Assembly: GCA_028293625.1 (NCBI GenBank)
Contig: JAQGOL010000036.1
Coordinates: 124,001-188,000 of the forward strand
Direction of reading: 5' to 3'
From: Chthoniobacteraceae bacterium
GTDB lineage: Bacteria; Verrucomicrobiota; Verrucomicrobiia; Chthoniobacterales; Chthoniobacteraceae
Length of the DNA stretch: 64,000 nt
Shown here piece after piece: positions 19,831 through 29,227 of this stretch. How positions within the stretch are numbered: position 1 is the first letter of the stretch; each line of letters opens with the position of its first letter. Position numbers and translations under genes: made by a program. The notes beneath the pieces were generated by a model. It saw only the letters and a program-made list of their open reading frames with translations, was not told where the DNA came from and made no database searches.

Positions 19831-22800
19831 AGCTTGTTACTTTGGATTTTCAGCTCTTTGGTTGCTTTAATAATCTACGGCTCGATTTCTCGCAGCCGGG
19901 CAAACAGTTCCATCTTATCTATGGGAACAATGAAGCCGGCAAAAGCACCGCTTTAAGAGGGCTGACCAATTTCTTCTACGGCATTCCCGCCCGCACCACT
20001 GATGCGTTCCGGCACGATGCGCCGGCGTTGCGGATCGCGGCGGAGCTTTTGAGCGCCGGGGGAGAAGAGCTCTCCTGTGTCCGGCGCAAAGGCAATCAGA
20101 ACACGCTTTTAAGCCGTGAAGATAAGGCACTGCCGGAAAAGCTTCTTAACGACTTTCTAGGCGGACTTTCCGAGGAAGCTTTTACCACCATCTACCGACT
20201 CGATCATGAAACGCTTGTGCGGGGAGGGGAGGAGTTGCGCGAGGGCCGGGGCGATCTTGCTGAAAGCCTGTTTCAGGCGGGCTCGGGCATCAGCGGGTTG
20301 CGGCAGGTATTAAAAGCGCTGGATGAAGAGGCCGGCGAAATTTTCAAGGCACGCGCGGTGACCCCGCTCATCAACCGCGCCATCAACACTTATCAGAGCG
20401 CCAGGAAGCGCAGTAAGGAGCTTTCGGTTAAACCCGCTGATTGGAAGGAAAAGCAGGGCGAACTCACCGGAACGGAAGAAAAGCTCAAGGGCGAGCAGGT
20501 GGAACTTGCCCGGCTTCAAGCCGAGCTGAAGCGGCTCGACCGTGTGAAGCTCGCGTGGCCGCCGGCGGCCAGCCTGCGCCGTGTGCTGAATGAGATCGAG
20601 TTGCTTGGCGAATTCATCGCACTGCCGGAATCGGCAACCCAGGAGCGTCTTGATGCGGAACGCCGCGAGCGCGAATCGACAGCCCTTGAAGAGCAGGCGC
20701 GCGAGAAGATTGAGCGAATCGAGGGGGAAATCGCCCGGCTGCATGCGCCCGAGGAACTGATTTTGCAGGCGCTTGCCATTACCGCCGCCCATCAGCGTCT
20801 GGGGCGTCATCAGCAGGCGCGCATCGATCTGCCCCAGCTTCTGGCCGAGGTAAAACGGGATCAGGCCGATGCGGACGAACTACTGCGCGATTTACGGCCC
20901 GGCAATCAGGGCGGCGATTCATTTCATCTCTCTCTCCTGGCCCGTGAACGCATCGAGACATTGGCGGGCCGCCATTCGGTTTTGCATCAGCGCGTTCTCG
21001 ATACGGCCGGCCGCAAAGCCGATGCGACGGCGGATCTGGCCGAGGCCCGGGCGGTGTTGCAACCGGCCGAGACCACGGCGGACCCGGCCAGGCTGCGACA
21101 GGTATTGGGTCGGGTGCAAAAGGAAGGCGACCTGCAGACGCTTCTTTTTAAATCCAGGGCGCAGCTCAAACTACTGGACGAGCAGGTCGCACGGGAAACT
21201 GCGCGGCTGGGACGGTGGCATGGCTCGGCGGAGGAACTCGGGCAGGTGACGCTTCCAGGCATGGAAACAGTCGAGCGTTTTGAGAACGAATTCGCGCGGT
21301 GCGAACAATCGCATCGGGACGCCTTGCTCCAGGCTGAACAAGTCCGCGAGAAATTGCGGCTCTCTGAAACCCGGATCCAGGCTTTAAAACTCGGAGGCGA
21401 AGTGCCAACCGAGCACGAGCTTGAAGCCAGACGCGAGCGGCGGGAGGCAGGCTGGCAATTGGTGCGCCGCGCCTGGCTGGAAGCTTCGCGTGATGAAGCC
21501 GGGGAACGGACTTTTAATGCCCGGAAACCATTGGCCGAGGCGTATGAAGAAGCAGTCGAGGAGGCCGACAGCATCGCGGATCGGCTTCGACGGGAGGCGG
21601 CGCGCGTCGGCCAGCTTGCCGAACTTCTCGCGGGGCAAGCCGATCATCAGCAACGGTTAACCGATGCCGAGGAGGCGAGCACGAAAGCGCGCTCTCTTTG
21701 CGAGCGAGTTCAAGGCGAATGGGAAAAAGCGTGGAGTGCAATCGTGCCCGCCACTCCCCGCGAAATGCGGGCCTGGCTGACGCAATATGAAGGGGTGCTG
21801 CGACTGCTTGGTGAGGCGCGTCAGCAACGCAGCGGCGTGGAGCAGACGGAGAGTTTGATTAAAAACCGCGCGGCCGAGCTGCGCGAAGAGTTGCTTCTGT
21901 TTGGAGAAAAAGCGGAGGATCGCCTCGACGCATTGATTGATTGTGCGGGCTCGTTGTTAACGCGCATCGAAGAGACGCGGGGAAAACGCGAGGCGTGGGA
22001 AAAGGAGATCAAGGGACTTAATCTGGCGCTTCAAAAAGCGGATCGTGAAGCGCGACAGGCAATCAGCGAGCTTGACGCATGGCGGGAGGAATGGAGCGCG
22101 GCGGTCGCTCCGCTGGCACTTGGGCGGGAACCGGCTGCCAGCCAGGCGTTGGGTGTGATTCGACAGATCGAGCTTTTTCAGCAAAAAAAGAAATCCGCCG
22201 AGCAGCGGCTTATCCGGATCGCGGCGATGGAAGGCGCGGTTGCAAGTTTCGAGCAGGAGGTGGGCGCGATTGTGGAAACCGTGGCGCCGGATCTGCGTGG
22301 AGTTGCCGCCGATCAGGCCGCCATTCAATTGCAGGCACGGCTCACGCAGGCCCAGAAACATGCCGCACAACGGCAAACTCTCGAAAAGCAATTGGCGCAG
22401 GAAAAAGAGCAGAGGGAGGGCGCCATTGTGCAAATCCGCAAATCGAAGGCCGATCTTGTCCGTTTGTTTGAAGCGGCAAAATGCAGCACGCGTGGGGAAG
22501 TCATTGTGGCCGAAGAAAAGGCTTTCAGAGCGCGTTCGCTAACCAATCAGAAAGAGGAGTTGTTGAGAACCGTCATGCCGTTGAGCGCCGGCGTGCCTAT
22601 TGAAGAGTTTCTCATTCACCTCGATGGAGTGCAGCTCGACGCGCTCTCTTTGGATGCCGAGAGGGTCACCGGCCAAATAGCGGAATACGAGGCGCGGATA
22701 GGCCAGTTGCAGACCACGCGCGGCAAGTTCCAAACAGAACTCAGCGTCATGGATGGCGGCGAACAGGCCGCGGATGCGCTCGAACAAGCTCAACAAGCGG

Positions 22801-23351
22801 CTGCGGAAATCGAGTCGCTGAGCACGCGTTATATACGGCTTCGGCTCGCCGCCGGAATCCTGCGGCGGCAGATCGAACGGTATCGCGAAGAAAATCAAGG
22901 TCCGGTCGTGCGCCGTGCAAGCGAGCTATTCCCGCGGCTTACCCGAAATTCCTTTAGCGCTTTAAAAACCGGCTTTGATGAGAAGGATCGTCCGGTGCTC
23001 CAGGGCGTGCGTGCTTCAGGTGAAGAAGTGCCGGTTACCGGCATGAGCGAAGGAACACGGGATCAGCTATTTCTTGCCCTGCGTCTGGCCAGCCTTGAGC
23101 GGCAGATGGAAGGTTCTGAGCCGGTTCCATTTGTTCTGGACGACATTCTCATGAGCTTTGACGACGACCGCGCACGCGACACGCTCCGGGTCCTGGCGGA
23201 TCTCTGCTCCAGAACGCAGGTGCTATTTTTTACCCACCACGCGCATTTGGTGGAACTCGCCAAACAAGCCGTGCCGGCGGGCCTGCTTCAATTGCACGAC
23301 CTCGGCCAGAGCGATTCACCGGATCCATCCAGGCTCGCGTTTAAGTCGTGA
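19827..23351 (+). CDS. SbcC/Rad50-like ATPase (YhaN type)
   Basis: 1174 aa. The N-terminus has the ABC/SMC-type Walker A YGNNEAGKST (residues 32-41) preceded by LVTLDFQLFGCFNNLRLDF, and a FFYGIP motif seen in YhaN-type proteins. A long coiled-coil region spans roughly residues 190-1030, rich in Glu, Arg, Leu and Ala. The C-terminal lobe has the signature GMSEGTRDQLFLALRLASLE and Walker B PFVLDDILMSFDDDRARDT, then VLFFTHHAHL. ATGA overlap with the SbcD-like gene. No obvious CxxC zinc hook is seen in the middle of the coil, which is unlike SbcC/Rad50 and agrees with YhaN. Cytoplasmic DNA-repair complex. Confidence 0.88.
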   Translation: MKLVTLDFQLFGCFNNLRLDFSQPGKQFHLIYGNNEAGKSTALRGLTNFFYGIPARTTDAFRHDAPALRIAAELLSAGGEELSCVRRKGNQNTLLSREDKALPEKLLNDFLGGLSEEAFTTIYRLDHETLVRGGEELREGRGDLAESLFQAGSGISGLRQVLKALDEEAGEIFKARAVTPLINRAINTYQSARKRSKELSVKPADWKEKQGELTGTEEKLKGEQVELARLQAELKRLDRVKLAWPPAASLRRVLNEIELLGEFIALPESATQERLDAERRERESTALEEQAREKIERIEGEIARLHAPEELILQALAITAAHQRLGRHQQARIDLPQLLAEVKRDQADADELLRDLRPGNQGGDSFHLSLLARERIETLAGRHSVLHQRVLDTAGRKADATADLAEARAVLQPAETTADPARLRQVLGRVQKEGDLQTLLFKSRAQLKLLDEQVARETARLGRWHGSAEELGQVTLPGMETVERFENEFARCEQSHRDALLQAEQVREKLRLSETRIQALKLGGEVPTEHELEARRERREAGWQLVRRAWLEASRDEAGERTFNARKPLAEAYEEAVEEADSIADRLRREAARVGQLAELLAGQADHQQRLTDAEEASTKARSLCERVQGEWEKAWSAIVPATPREMRAWLTQYEGVLRLLGEARQQRSGVEQTESLIKNRAAELREELLLFGEKAEDRLDALIDCAGSLLTRIEETRGKREAWEKEIKGLNLALQKADREARQAISELDAWREEWSAAVAPLALGREPAASQALGVIRQIELFQQKKKSAEQRLIRIAAMEGAVASFEQEVGAIVETVAPDLRGVAADQAAIQLQARLTQAQKHAAQRQTLEKQLAQEKEQREGAIVQIRKSKADLVRLFEAAKCSTRGEVIVAEEKAFRARSLTNQKEELLRTVMPLSAGVPIEEFLIHLDGVQLDALSLDAERVTGQIAEYEARIGQLQTTRGKFQTELSVMDGGEQAADALEQAQQAAAEIESLSTRYIRLRLAAGILRRQIERYREENQGPVVRRASELFPRLTRNSFSALKTGFDEKDRPVLQGVRASGEEVPVTGMSEGTRDQLFLALRLASLERQMEGSEPVPFVLDDILMSFDDDRARDTLRVLADLCSRTQVLFFTHHAHLVELAKQAVPAGLLQLHDLGQSDSPDPSRLAFKS

Positions 23352-23394
23352 GTTGTCAGCGGCCCCGGCCGTTGCGTGAATTGAAAATCCGAGT

Positions 23395-23635
23395 GGCAGC
23401 GCGTTTTATAACGATTCCACTGATCCGGTGCTCTTCAACGCCGCCAACGCCCGCTTTTTCAACGGCACGCAGCAGCTTGATGAAGGGACCAGTTTCATCG
23501 TGACCAGCGGTCTGTTCATGCACCAATGCCAATGAGATTGTGCTGATTGCTGTGCCGGAACCGGGCGTTTTTGGCGAACTCCTTGGCAGTCTCGGCATGC
23601 TGGCCGGTTTACGGCGTTTTAAGCGGCGTGGCTAA
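23395..23635 (+). pseudogene. 3' remnant of a PEP-CTERM sorted surface protein, frameshifted
   Basis: From 23395 one frame reads GSAFYNDSTDPVLFNAAN, then QQLDEGTSFIVTSGLF, before a stop at about 23533. In a shifted frame the protein continues TNANEIVLIAVPEPGVFGEL, then LGMLAGLRRFKRRG and stop (23633-23635). VPEPG, a hydrophobic stretch and an arginine-rich tail make a PEP-CTERM exosortase sorting signal, and the TNANEIVL stretch is typical of the last beta-strand of such proteins. The N-terminal bulk of the gene is absent, so this is the decayed end of a secreted protein left between the SbcC-like gene and the chemosensory operon. No exosortase is in the window. Confidence 0.72.
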
Positions 23636-23819
23636 GATTGCTGCCTTGATTTTTAAAAGGCGGGCGAACCCAAATTCCTGGATCGTTTTGGCGTGAATAT
23701 TCATCGAAAAACGCGGCGATTTTTATAGAATCCGGAGTTGATGTGCGAGTCTCGACAGGACGCATTTGCAGTGTCAGCGTGCGGTTCCTCGATCGACTTT
23801 ATTGCATTGCGTCTTTGCC

Positions 23820-25802
23820 ATGAGCATTCCATCCATCCCCACCTCTCGCGTTACCAAAAAACTGGCTTCGCCCAATGCCGCGCCCGGTAAACCCGAGGCG
23901 CATGCATTGATGCATTCCTCCGAGCCTGTGGAGGAACGCACCCGGAAGCGGGAAACAGCCCGGCGCATGGCGGAACAAAAAGTGCGTTCCCGGACGATGG
24001 CGCGTTCCCAGGCTCTTTCTGAAAAACTGGCCATCGCGGCTGAGCAGGTCGCTTCAGCGATTATTGAAGCAAGCGGTGCGGTGCAGGAGATCCAGAAGAC
24101 AATGCATTCAATTGCCGCGGGCACCGAGGAAGCCAGCGCGGCGGCTGAAGAGTCGCGGGCGGCGATCAATGAAATTGAGAAGGCAGCCGATCTGTCGCAT
24201 ACGAACGCGACCCGATCGCGCGAGGCGGTGGCATTGCTCCAGCAGCAGGTCCGGACAAGCAGCACCGAAATCACCGCATTGCTGAATGGTGTGCTCGAAG
24301 CGGCCAATGCGAACATTGAATCGGCAAAGCTTATTTCTGAGCTTGAAGTGCTTTCGAGTGACATCGGCAAAATCGTGATGACCGTCGCCGGGGTGGCCGA
24401 TCAAACCAATCTTCTTGCGCTGAACGCGGCCATTGAGGCATCGCGGGCCGGCGAGAACGGACGCGGTTTCGCCGTGGTGGCCGAAGAGGTGCGGATTCTC
24501 GCTGAGCGCAGTGAAAAAAGTGCCAGGCAGGTGCAGGAAGTCGTCGACCACATTCAAACCCAGGTGAAAGTTGTTGCCAGCGAAGCGCAGGCATCCGGCA
24601 CGCGCGGCCAGCAGGATGCGCAAAAGGCAAAGAACATCACCAGCGACCTGATTGGGATTGAGAAAACATGCGTCGACATGCAGCGCGCCGCCGAGCAGCT
24701 CGCGGGAAATGCTTCAGCGATGTTGCATGCCGGAAAAGAGTTTCTGGCCGCCGCCGAACAGATCGCGACCGCCGCCGATGAAGCGTCGTCGGCTTGTTCG
24801 GAGGCATTGCGGGCCGTGGAAGAACAGGGCAAGGCTTTTGAAGAGATCGGCGAGGCATCTCAAAATCTGACCGGCCTGGCCGATACGTTGAGCACTTCCA
24901 CCGATACCCAAAAATCGAGCGAAGAACTCGCGGCGGCAGCCGAGGAACTTTCCGCCAATACGGATGAAACCAAAGCGGCGGCCTCGCAGATTGCGACCGC
25001 GATCGAGGAGATTGATATCACGGCCCGGTTGCAGGCGCGCTCCTGCCAGTCCGCCTCGCAGGTTGGTGATCGTTTAACGGATCTTGTTGTCAGAACCAGG
25101 GAACAATCCGAAACAAGCGTACGCCAGGCTCATTCCGCGGTGGACCTTCTTGAGCGTAATAAATCCGGGATCGCGGCCCTTGCGGACAATATCAAGGAAT
25201 CCCAGTCGTCGGCTTCCACGTTGTTCCAAAGCGTCTCCTCGCTCGATGAGCTCACGCGCCGGATTGAAAAGCTCGTGGACGAGATCGTGATGATTTCAGT
25301 CCAGACCAATATGCTGGCCGTCAATGGAAGCATTGAGGCCGCGCGCGTGGGCGAGTTCGGCCGCGGTTTTTCGGTGGTCGCCAACGATGTGCGGGCTCTT
25401 GCTACCCAGGCGTGGGACAGCGTCGGACGGATCAAGGAAATCGTTCGCGCCGTTCAAAACCAGATCCGGAAGGTTGGCGGGATTATTGAAATTGCCTCGC
25501 GACGTTCCGCTGAGGAATGGGCCCGCGCGAAGGTTGCGACAATCGGATTGGAAATTATCGAAGAGACGGCGCGCCAGTATGCGGCGGGAGTGGAAGAGAT
25601 CGGGATGGCGATGCGCGAAACGGCAACCGCGGTGGAGCAGGCAAACCTGGCAAGCAGCCAGATTGCGCTTGCCGCGGAGGAAGTCAGCCGTGCTGCAACC
25701 GAGGCGGCCGGCGCTGCTGATGAATCAGGCAAAGCAGCGGCTGAGATTGCCCAGGCGGTTGAAGAGATCGCCAGCCACGCCGACGAGTTGCAGAACTCTT
25801 AA
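23820..25802 (+). CDS. Soluble methyl-accepting chemotaxis protein with two signalling hairpins
   Basis: 660 aa from the ATG at 23820 (a TTG 54 bp upstream is less likely). No transmembrane segment and no recognisable sensor domain: the protein is almost entirely helical coiled coil. Two copies of the MCP hairpin tip are present. The first, near residues 181-230, has [20 protein letters not shown]; the second, near 485-535, has [20 protein letters not shown]. Both tips bind CheA and CheW in normal receptors. Having two in one chain is unusual. Ala/Glu-rich flanks ([30 protein letters not shown]) are candidate methylation helices. First gene of the chemosensory operon; the next gene starts 4 bp after its stop. 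Confidence 0.9.
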   Translation: MSIPSIPTSRVTKKLASPNAAPGKPEAHALMHSSEPVEERTRKRETARRMAEQKVRSRTMARSQALSEKLAIAAEQVASAIIEASGAVQEIQKTMHSIAAGTEEASAAAEESRAAINEIEKAADLSHTNATRSREAVALLQQQVRTSSTEITALLNGVLEAANANIESAKLISELEVLSSDIGKIVMTVAGVADQTNLLALNAAIEASRAGENGRGFAVVAEEVRILAERSEKSARQVQEVVDHIQTQVKVVASEAQASGTRGQQDAQKAKNITSDLIGIEKTCVDMQRAAEQLAGNASAMLHAGKEFLAAAEQIATAADEASSACSEALRAVEEQGKAFEEIGEASQNLTGLADTLSTSTDTQKSSEELAAAAEELSANTDETKAAASQIATAIEEIDITARLQARSCQSASQVGDRLTDLVVRTREQSETSVRQAHSAVDLLERNKSGIAALADNIKESQSSASTLFQSVSSLDELTRRIEKLVDEIVMISVQTNMLAVNGSIEAARVGEFGRGFSVVANDVRALATQAWDSVGRIKEIVRAVQNQIRKVGGIIEIASRRSAEEWARAKVATIGLEIIEETARQYAAGVEEIGMAMRETATAVEQANLASSQIALAAEEVSRAATEAAGAADESGKAAAEIAQAVEEIASHADELQNS

Positions 25803-25806
25803 ATCC

Positions 25807-27543
25807 GTGGCCGCTTTACAGGCAGAGGATTTGGAAGTGCTGAGCTTCCGGTTGGGCGGCAAACAGTTTGCCGTCAGCCTCGTCCATGTCCGCGAGATCA
25901 TCCGGGTGCCGCGCATTACGCGGGTGCCGCTGGCGCCGGCGTATGTGCTTGGCCTGCTTAATTTGCGGGGCGAAGTGATCACGGTGATCAGTGGCTCGGC
26001 GCGCGTCGGACTGACTTCCACCCCCTCGACACTTGAGTGCCGCATCCTGATTTTAACGATTGAGCAGACCAAACTTGGAGTGGTGGTTGATGAAGTCGAC
26101 AGGATCCTTCGATTCACACCGGATCAGTTTGATACCTCGGCCGATGCGCTGACAAATATGCCAGCGGAGTTTGTGGCCGGGGTGTTGAAGTATAACAACC
26201 GCACCATCTTTAAACTGGCGGCCGTAAAGCTGCTCGACCAAAAAGAGGAGTCGGCCCCCGCCGTCGCCGCCATGGCGCTTTCCGCGCCGCGCCCCGTCCG
26301 CGAAGCTGTCTCAACACAAACCGTTGTGATCGCGGAAATCGGCCGCGAGGAATTCGGTATTGCCATTGGCCTGGTGCGGGAAGTCGTCCGTTTTGTTGAG
26401 CCCAATCCCATTCCGGACGCACCGGCCTTTCTGCTCGGAGTCATGATGCTGCGTTCGCAGGTTCTTCCGGTCATAGAACTGCGAACCCTGATGCAGCGTC
26501 CGAGTTTTCTGGAGGAGATCCGCCGCCAGATCGCCCCTGTGCGTGCAGCCTATGAAAACGCCCGGATCGACAAGGACGGGATGGGGGCCGCGCTTCTGGA
26601 AAAAAGCAGCCGTTTAGTTGAGGCAAGCGCCCTTCTTTTACCGCGCGCGGAGAAGCTCCTGACCCGCACGGCAATTCTCGGCAAGGAACTGCGCGGATCG
26701 GCCTCGGGGGATCATTCAGAAGCATTCGCGGAACTTTTCGCGCTCCTGGATGCAATCGTGCAGACCGCAATCGAAGCCCCCGACCGCCGCCTGCTGATCG
26801 TGGAAAGTGAAGGGGCGCGTTTTGGTTTGGCGGTCGATCGCGTCACGCAGATTGTCGCATTTCCGAAATCAGCTCTGCAACCGCCGCCGCCGATCGCCAA
26901 TGAGAGCGGCGTGCACCTGGCCGGGTTGGTTCCCATTGAAGGCTCCAAACGCCTGGTGCTCTTGCTGCAATTGGAGGAAATGATCCGCAAGAACCGCCTT
27001 CAGGGGGCCTCGATGAATGAGCCGCAATCTGATCGTCTTATGTTGGCATCCAATCAGGAACAGTGGGTGAGCTTTCTTACCGGTGGCGAAGAGTTCGCGC
27101 TCCCGATCAGCGAAGTTTTTGAAATCGGCCGCGTCGAAACGATCACCCGGATTCCTTCAGCGCCGAAATTTATCCAGGGAGTGATCAACCTTCGCGGGGA
27201 GATTGTGCCTGTTATTGACCTGCGCAAGCGCTTTGGGCTCGAAGCGATTGCCGCAACCAACCGGACGCGGATTCTTTATTTTCAAACCGGGGTTGTGAAA
27301 GTCGGGCTCATCGTCGATGGAGTCTCTCAAATTCTTTCACTTGCCCCAAGTGACTTTACCCCACCACCACCTAGCATTTGTTCAAAGCGCGTTTTGGAAT
27401 ATCTGAGCGGGATCGCCCATTACAAAGACCGGATGATTCTTCTCTTAAATTCCGAGAGCCTGCTTACGAAAGCCGAACAGCAGGGTGCGGAAAAAACGTC
27501 GCGTGCCAGGCTCTTGCCCGCGCCGGAGAAGCCGACATCGTGA
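25807..27543 (+). CDS. Triple CheW-domain scaffold protein
   Basis: 579 aa, starting at a GTG (25807) 4 bp after the MCP stop. It contains three CheW-like regions: residues about 9-145 (LEVLSFRLGGKQFAVSL, GLLNLRGEVITVI), about 175-400 (VVIAEIGREEFGIAI, GVMMLRSQVLPVIEL, interrupted by a helical insert near 240-320, then LLIVESEGARFGLAV), and about 415-560 (QWVSFLTGGEEFALPI, GVINLRGEIVPVIDLRKRF). CheW couples receptors to CheA; multi-CheW chains are known but uncommon. The insert in the second domain contains paired helices with LLPRAEKLLTRT and looks like a CZB or linker-like bundle, unassigned. The stop overlaps the CheB start as GTGA. Confidence 0.88.
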   Translation: MAALQAEDLEVLSFRLGGKQFAVSLVHVREIIRVPRITRVPLAPAYVLGLLNLRGEVITVISGSARVGLTSTPSTLECRILILTIEQTKLGVVVDEVDRILRFTPDQFDTSADALTNMPAEFVAGVLKYNNRTIFKLAAVKLLDQKEESAPAVAAMALSAPRPVREAVSTQTVVIAEIGREEFGIAIGLVREVVRFVEPNPIPDAPAFLLGVMMLRSQVLPVIELRTLMQRPSFLEEIRRQIAPVRAAYENARIDKDGMGAALLEKSSRLVEASALLLPRAEKLLTRTAILGKELRGSASGDHSEAFAELFALLDAIVQTAIEAPDRRLLIVESEGARFGLAVDRVTQIVAFPKSALQPPPPIANESGVHLAGLVPIEGSKRLVLLLQLEEMIRKNRLQGASMNEPQSDRLMLASNQEQWVSFLTGGEEFALPISEVFEIGRVETITRIPSAPKFIQGVINLRGEIVPVIDLRKRFGLEAIAATNRTRILYFQTGVVKVGLIVDGVSQILSLAPSDFTPPPPSICSKRVLEYLSGIAHYKDRMILLLNSESLLTKAEQQGAEKTSRARLLPAPEKPTS

Positions 27544-28616
27544 CGGATAAAATCCGGATTCTGGTTGCGGATGATTCCGCTTTGATGCGCAGGACCCTGA
27601 CGCGTCTGATCGAGCGCGACCCGGAGCTTGAAGTGATCGCGACCGCGCGCGATGGCGAAGATGTTGTTACCAAGGCGCGTCAGTTGCGGCCGGATGTCAT
27701 CACGATGGATATCAATATGCCGAAGTGTGATGGGATTACCGCGTTGCAACAGATTGTCGAAGAGTCAATCTGCGCGGTGGTCATGGTCAGTTCGCTGACC
27801 CACAAGGATGCCGTGACCACCTTTGAGGCCCTGGAGCTGGGCGCGTTTGATTACGTTTTGAAGCCCGAAGGCACGGTCTCCTCAAATCTGGGCGCCGTCG
27901 AAGCGGAGCTCATCGCAAAGCTCAAGTTTGCCGCATCTTCCCAATCTGTCAGGAAACTTGCCCGCCGCCATATACCGCGGGACCCGGCAACGGTGATTCC
28001 TGCAACAGCAGTGCCGGCGCCCATCTGCAAACCGGTAAAGAACGCGTTTGGTTATAAAGCGGTCGCCATTGGGATTTCGACCGGCGGCCCTTCGACCTTG
28101 AGTGAGTTTCTTCCGCTTCTGCCACGCGATCTGCCGGCAGCGCTCTTTCTGGTGCAACATATGCCGGCTCGTTTTATTCCGGCATTTGCTGAACGGCTGG
28201 ATCGAAGCAGCCAGATTCGAGTCGTTGCGGCGGAATCGGGGATGACGGTGGAGGCGGGCACCTGTTATGTAGCAAAAGGCGATTGCCAGCTCGGGTTGCT
28301 CCACCGGATGAACGGCGAGGTTGTGATCCGCACTCCGCAATTTCCAAAAACCCTTTTTATGCCTTCAGTGAGTGAAATGATGCGCTCGGTCCATGCCGTT
28401 TACGGCCCGGAAACGATCGGTGTTCTCATGACCGGCATCGGAGACGACGGCGCGGATATGATGGTGCGTATTCGGGAATCGGGCGGTCTGACCATTGCCG
28501 AAAGCGATGAGACCGCGGTGGTCTTCGGCATGCCGCGGAAGGCCATTGAAATGGGAGGCGCGCAAGTGATTGCGCCCAGTTTTCGTATCGCGGAGGAGCT
28601 TCTAAAGGCGTTCTAA
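27540..28616 (+). CDS. cheB: CheB, protein-glutamate methylesterase with receiver domain
   Basis: 358 aa. Receiver domain at residues 4-120: IRILVADDSALMRR, phospho-acceptor in VITMDINMPKCDG, and SSLTHKD. The C-terminal CheB methylesterase domain has the catalytic triad: serine in GISTGGPSTL, histidine in FLVQHMPARF and aspartate in MTGIGDDGADMM. Removes methyl groups from (or deamidates) MCP glutamates when phosphorylated by CheA. The GTG start at 27540 overlaps the CheW-gene stop, with a GGAGAA ribosome-binding site about 9 bases upstream; longer in-frame starts would lie within the CheW gene. Confidence 0.95.
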   Translation: MTDKIRILVADDSALMRRTLTRLIERDPELEVIATARDGEDVVTKARQLRPDVITMDINMPKCDGITALQQIVEESICAVVMVSSLTHKDAVTTFEALELGAFDYVLKPEGTVSSNLGAVEAELIAKLKFAASSQSVRKLARRHIPRDPATVIPATAVPAPICKPVKNAFGYKAVAIGISTGGPSTLSEFLPLLPRDLPAALFLVQHMPARFIPAFAERLDRSSQIRVVAAESGMTVEAGTCYVAKGDCQLGLLHRMNGEVVIRTPQFPKTLFMPSVSEMMRSVHAVYGPETIGVLMTGIGDDGADMMVRIRESGGLTIAESDETAVVFGMPRKAIEMGGAQVIAPSFRIAEELLKAF

Positions 28617-28623
28617 GTATCTC

Positions 28624-29226
28624 ATGAACATTCTCCCCCTGATAGATCAACTCTCTGATCCCGATGAGCGCGAACGAGTTTTTGCCGCCGACGACCTGGG
28701 CGTTTCCAACGAGCCCGCCGCAATTGGCCCGCTGATCGCCCGGTTGCTGCTGGAAGAGAGCCGCGCGGTAAGGGAAATGATCATGCTCGCGCTTCGTCGC
28801 ATTGAATCCGAAGTGGTCCTTGAGCAGGCGGTGCAATTGCTCGCCAGTGATGATCCGTTCGTGCGCAATGAAATGGGGGCGCTGCTGCAGGCACGCGGCG
28901 AGAAGTCGATCCCGTGGCTTGTCAGAGTCCAGAACCATGCGGATCCCGATGTGCGTAAACTGGCGATCGATGCTGCTTCGGAAATTCCGAGCCCCCTGGT
29001 GAGCGGCATGTTGGCCACCGCGCTGGCGGACCCGGATCCAAACGTGGTGATTACCGCGGTTGAATATGCTGGATTGCGTCAGTGCTCTGAACTTCGGGCT
29101 CAGATCGAAGCGCTGGCGGCCGTGGCGGTCGAACCGATGCTGCTCCTGGCTTGTAATGAGGTGCTGACCGTGTTGCGTCGCGCCGGTTCATCGGCTTCCG
29201 GGCCGGCAGCTACAGAAATTTTCTAG
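28624..29226 (+). CDS. HEAT-repeat protein in the chemosensory operon
   Basis: 200 aa. Repeated helical pairs with the HEAT pattern: FAADDLGVSNEPAAIGPLIA, LLEESRAVREMIMLALRRIE, LASDDPFVRNEMGALLQARG, NHADPDVRKLAIDAASEI and LADPDPNVVITAVEYAGL, about five repeats from residue 15 to 185. Such armadillo/HEAT proteins act as protein-protein scaffolds. It lies 7 bp after cheB and 1 bp before cheR, so it is surely part of the operon. A regulatory or receptor-binding role is inferred from position; no enzymatic motif is present. Confidence 0.82.
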   Translation: MNILPLIDQLSDPDERERVFAADDLGVSNEPAAIGPLIARLLLEESRAVREMIMLALRRIESEVVLEQAVQLLASDDPFVRNEMGALLQARGEKSIPWLVRVQNHADPDVRKLAIDAASEIPSPLVSGMLATALADPDPNVVITAVEYAGLRQCSELRAQIEALAAVAVEPMLLLACNEVLTVLRRAGSSASGPAATEIF

Positions 29227-29227
29227 C

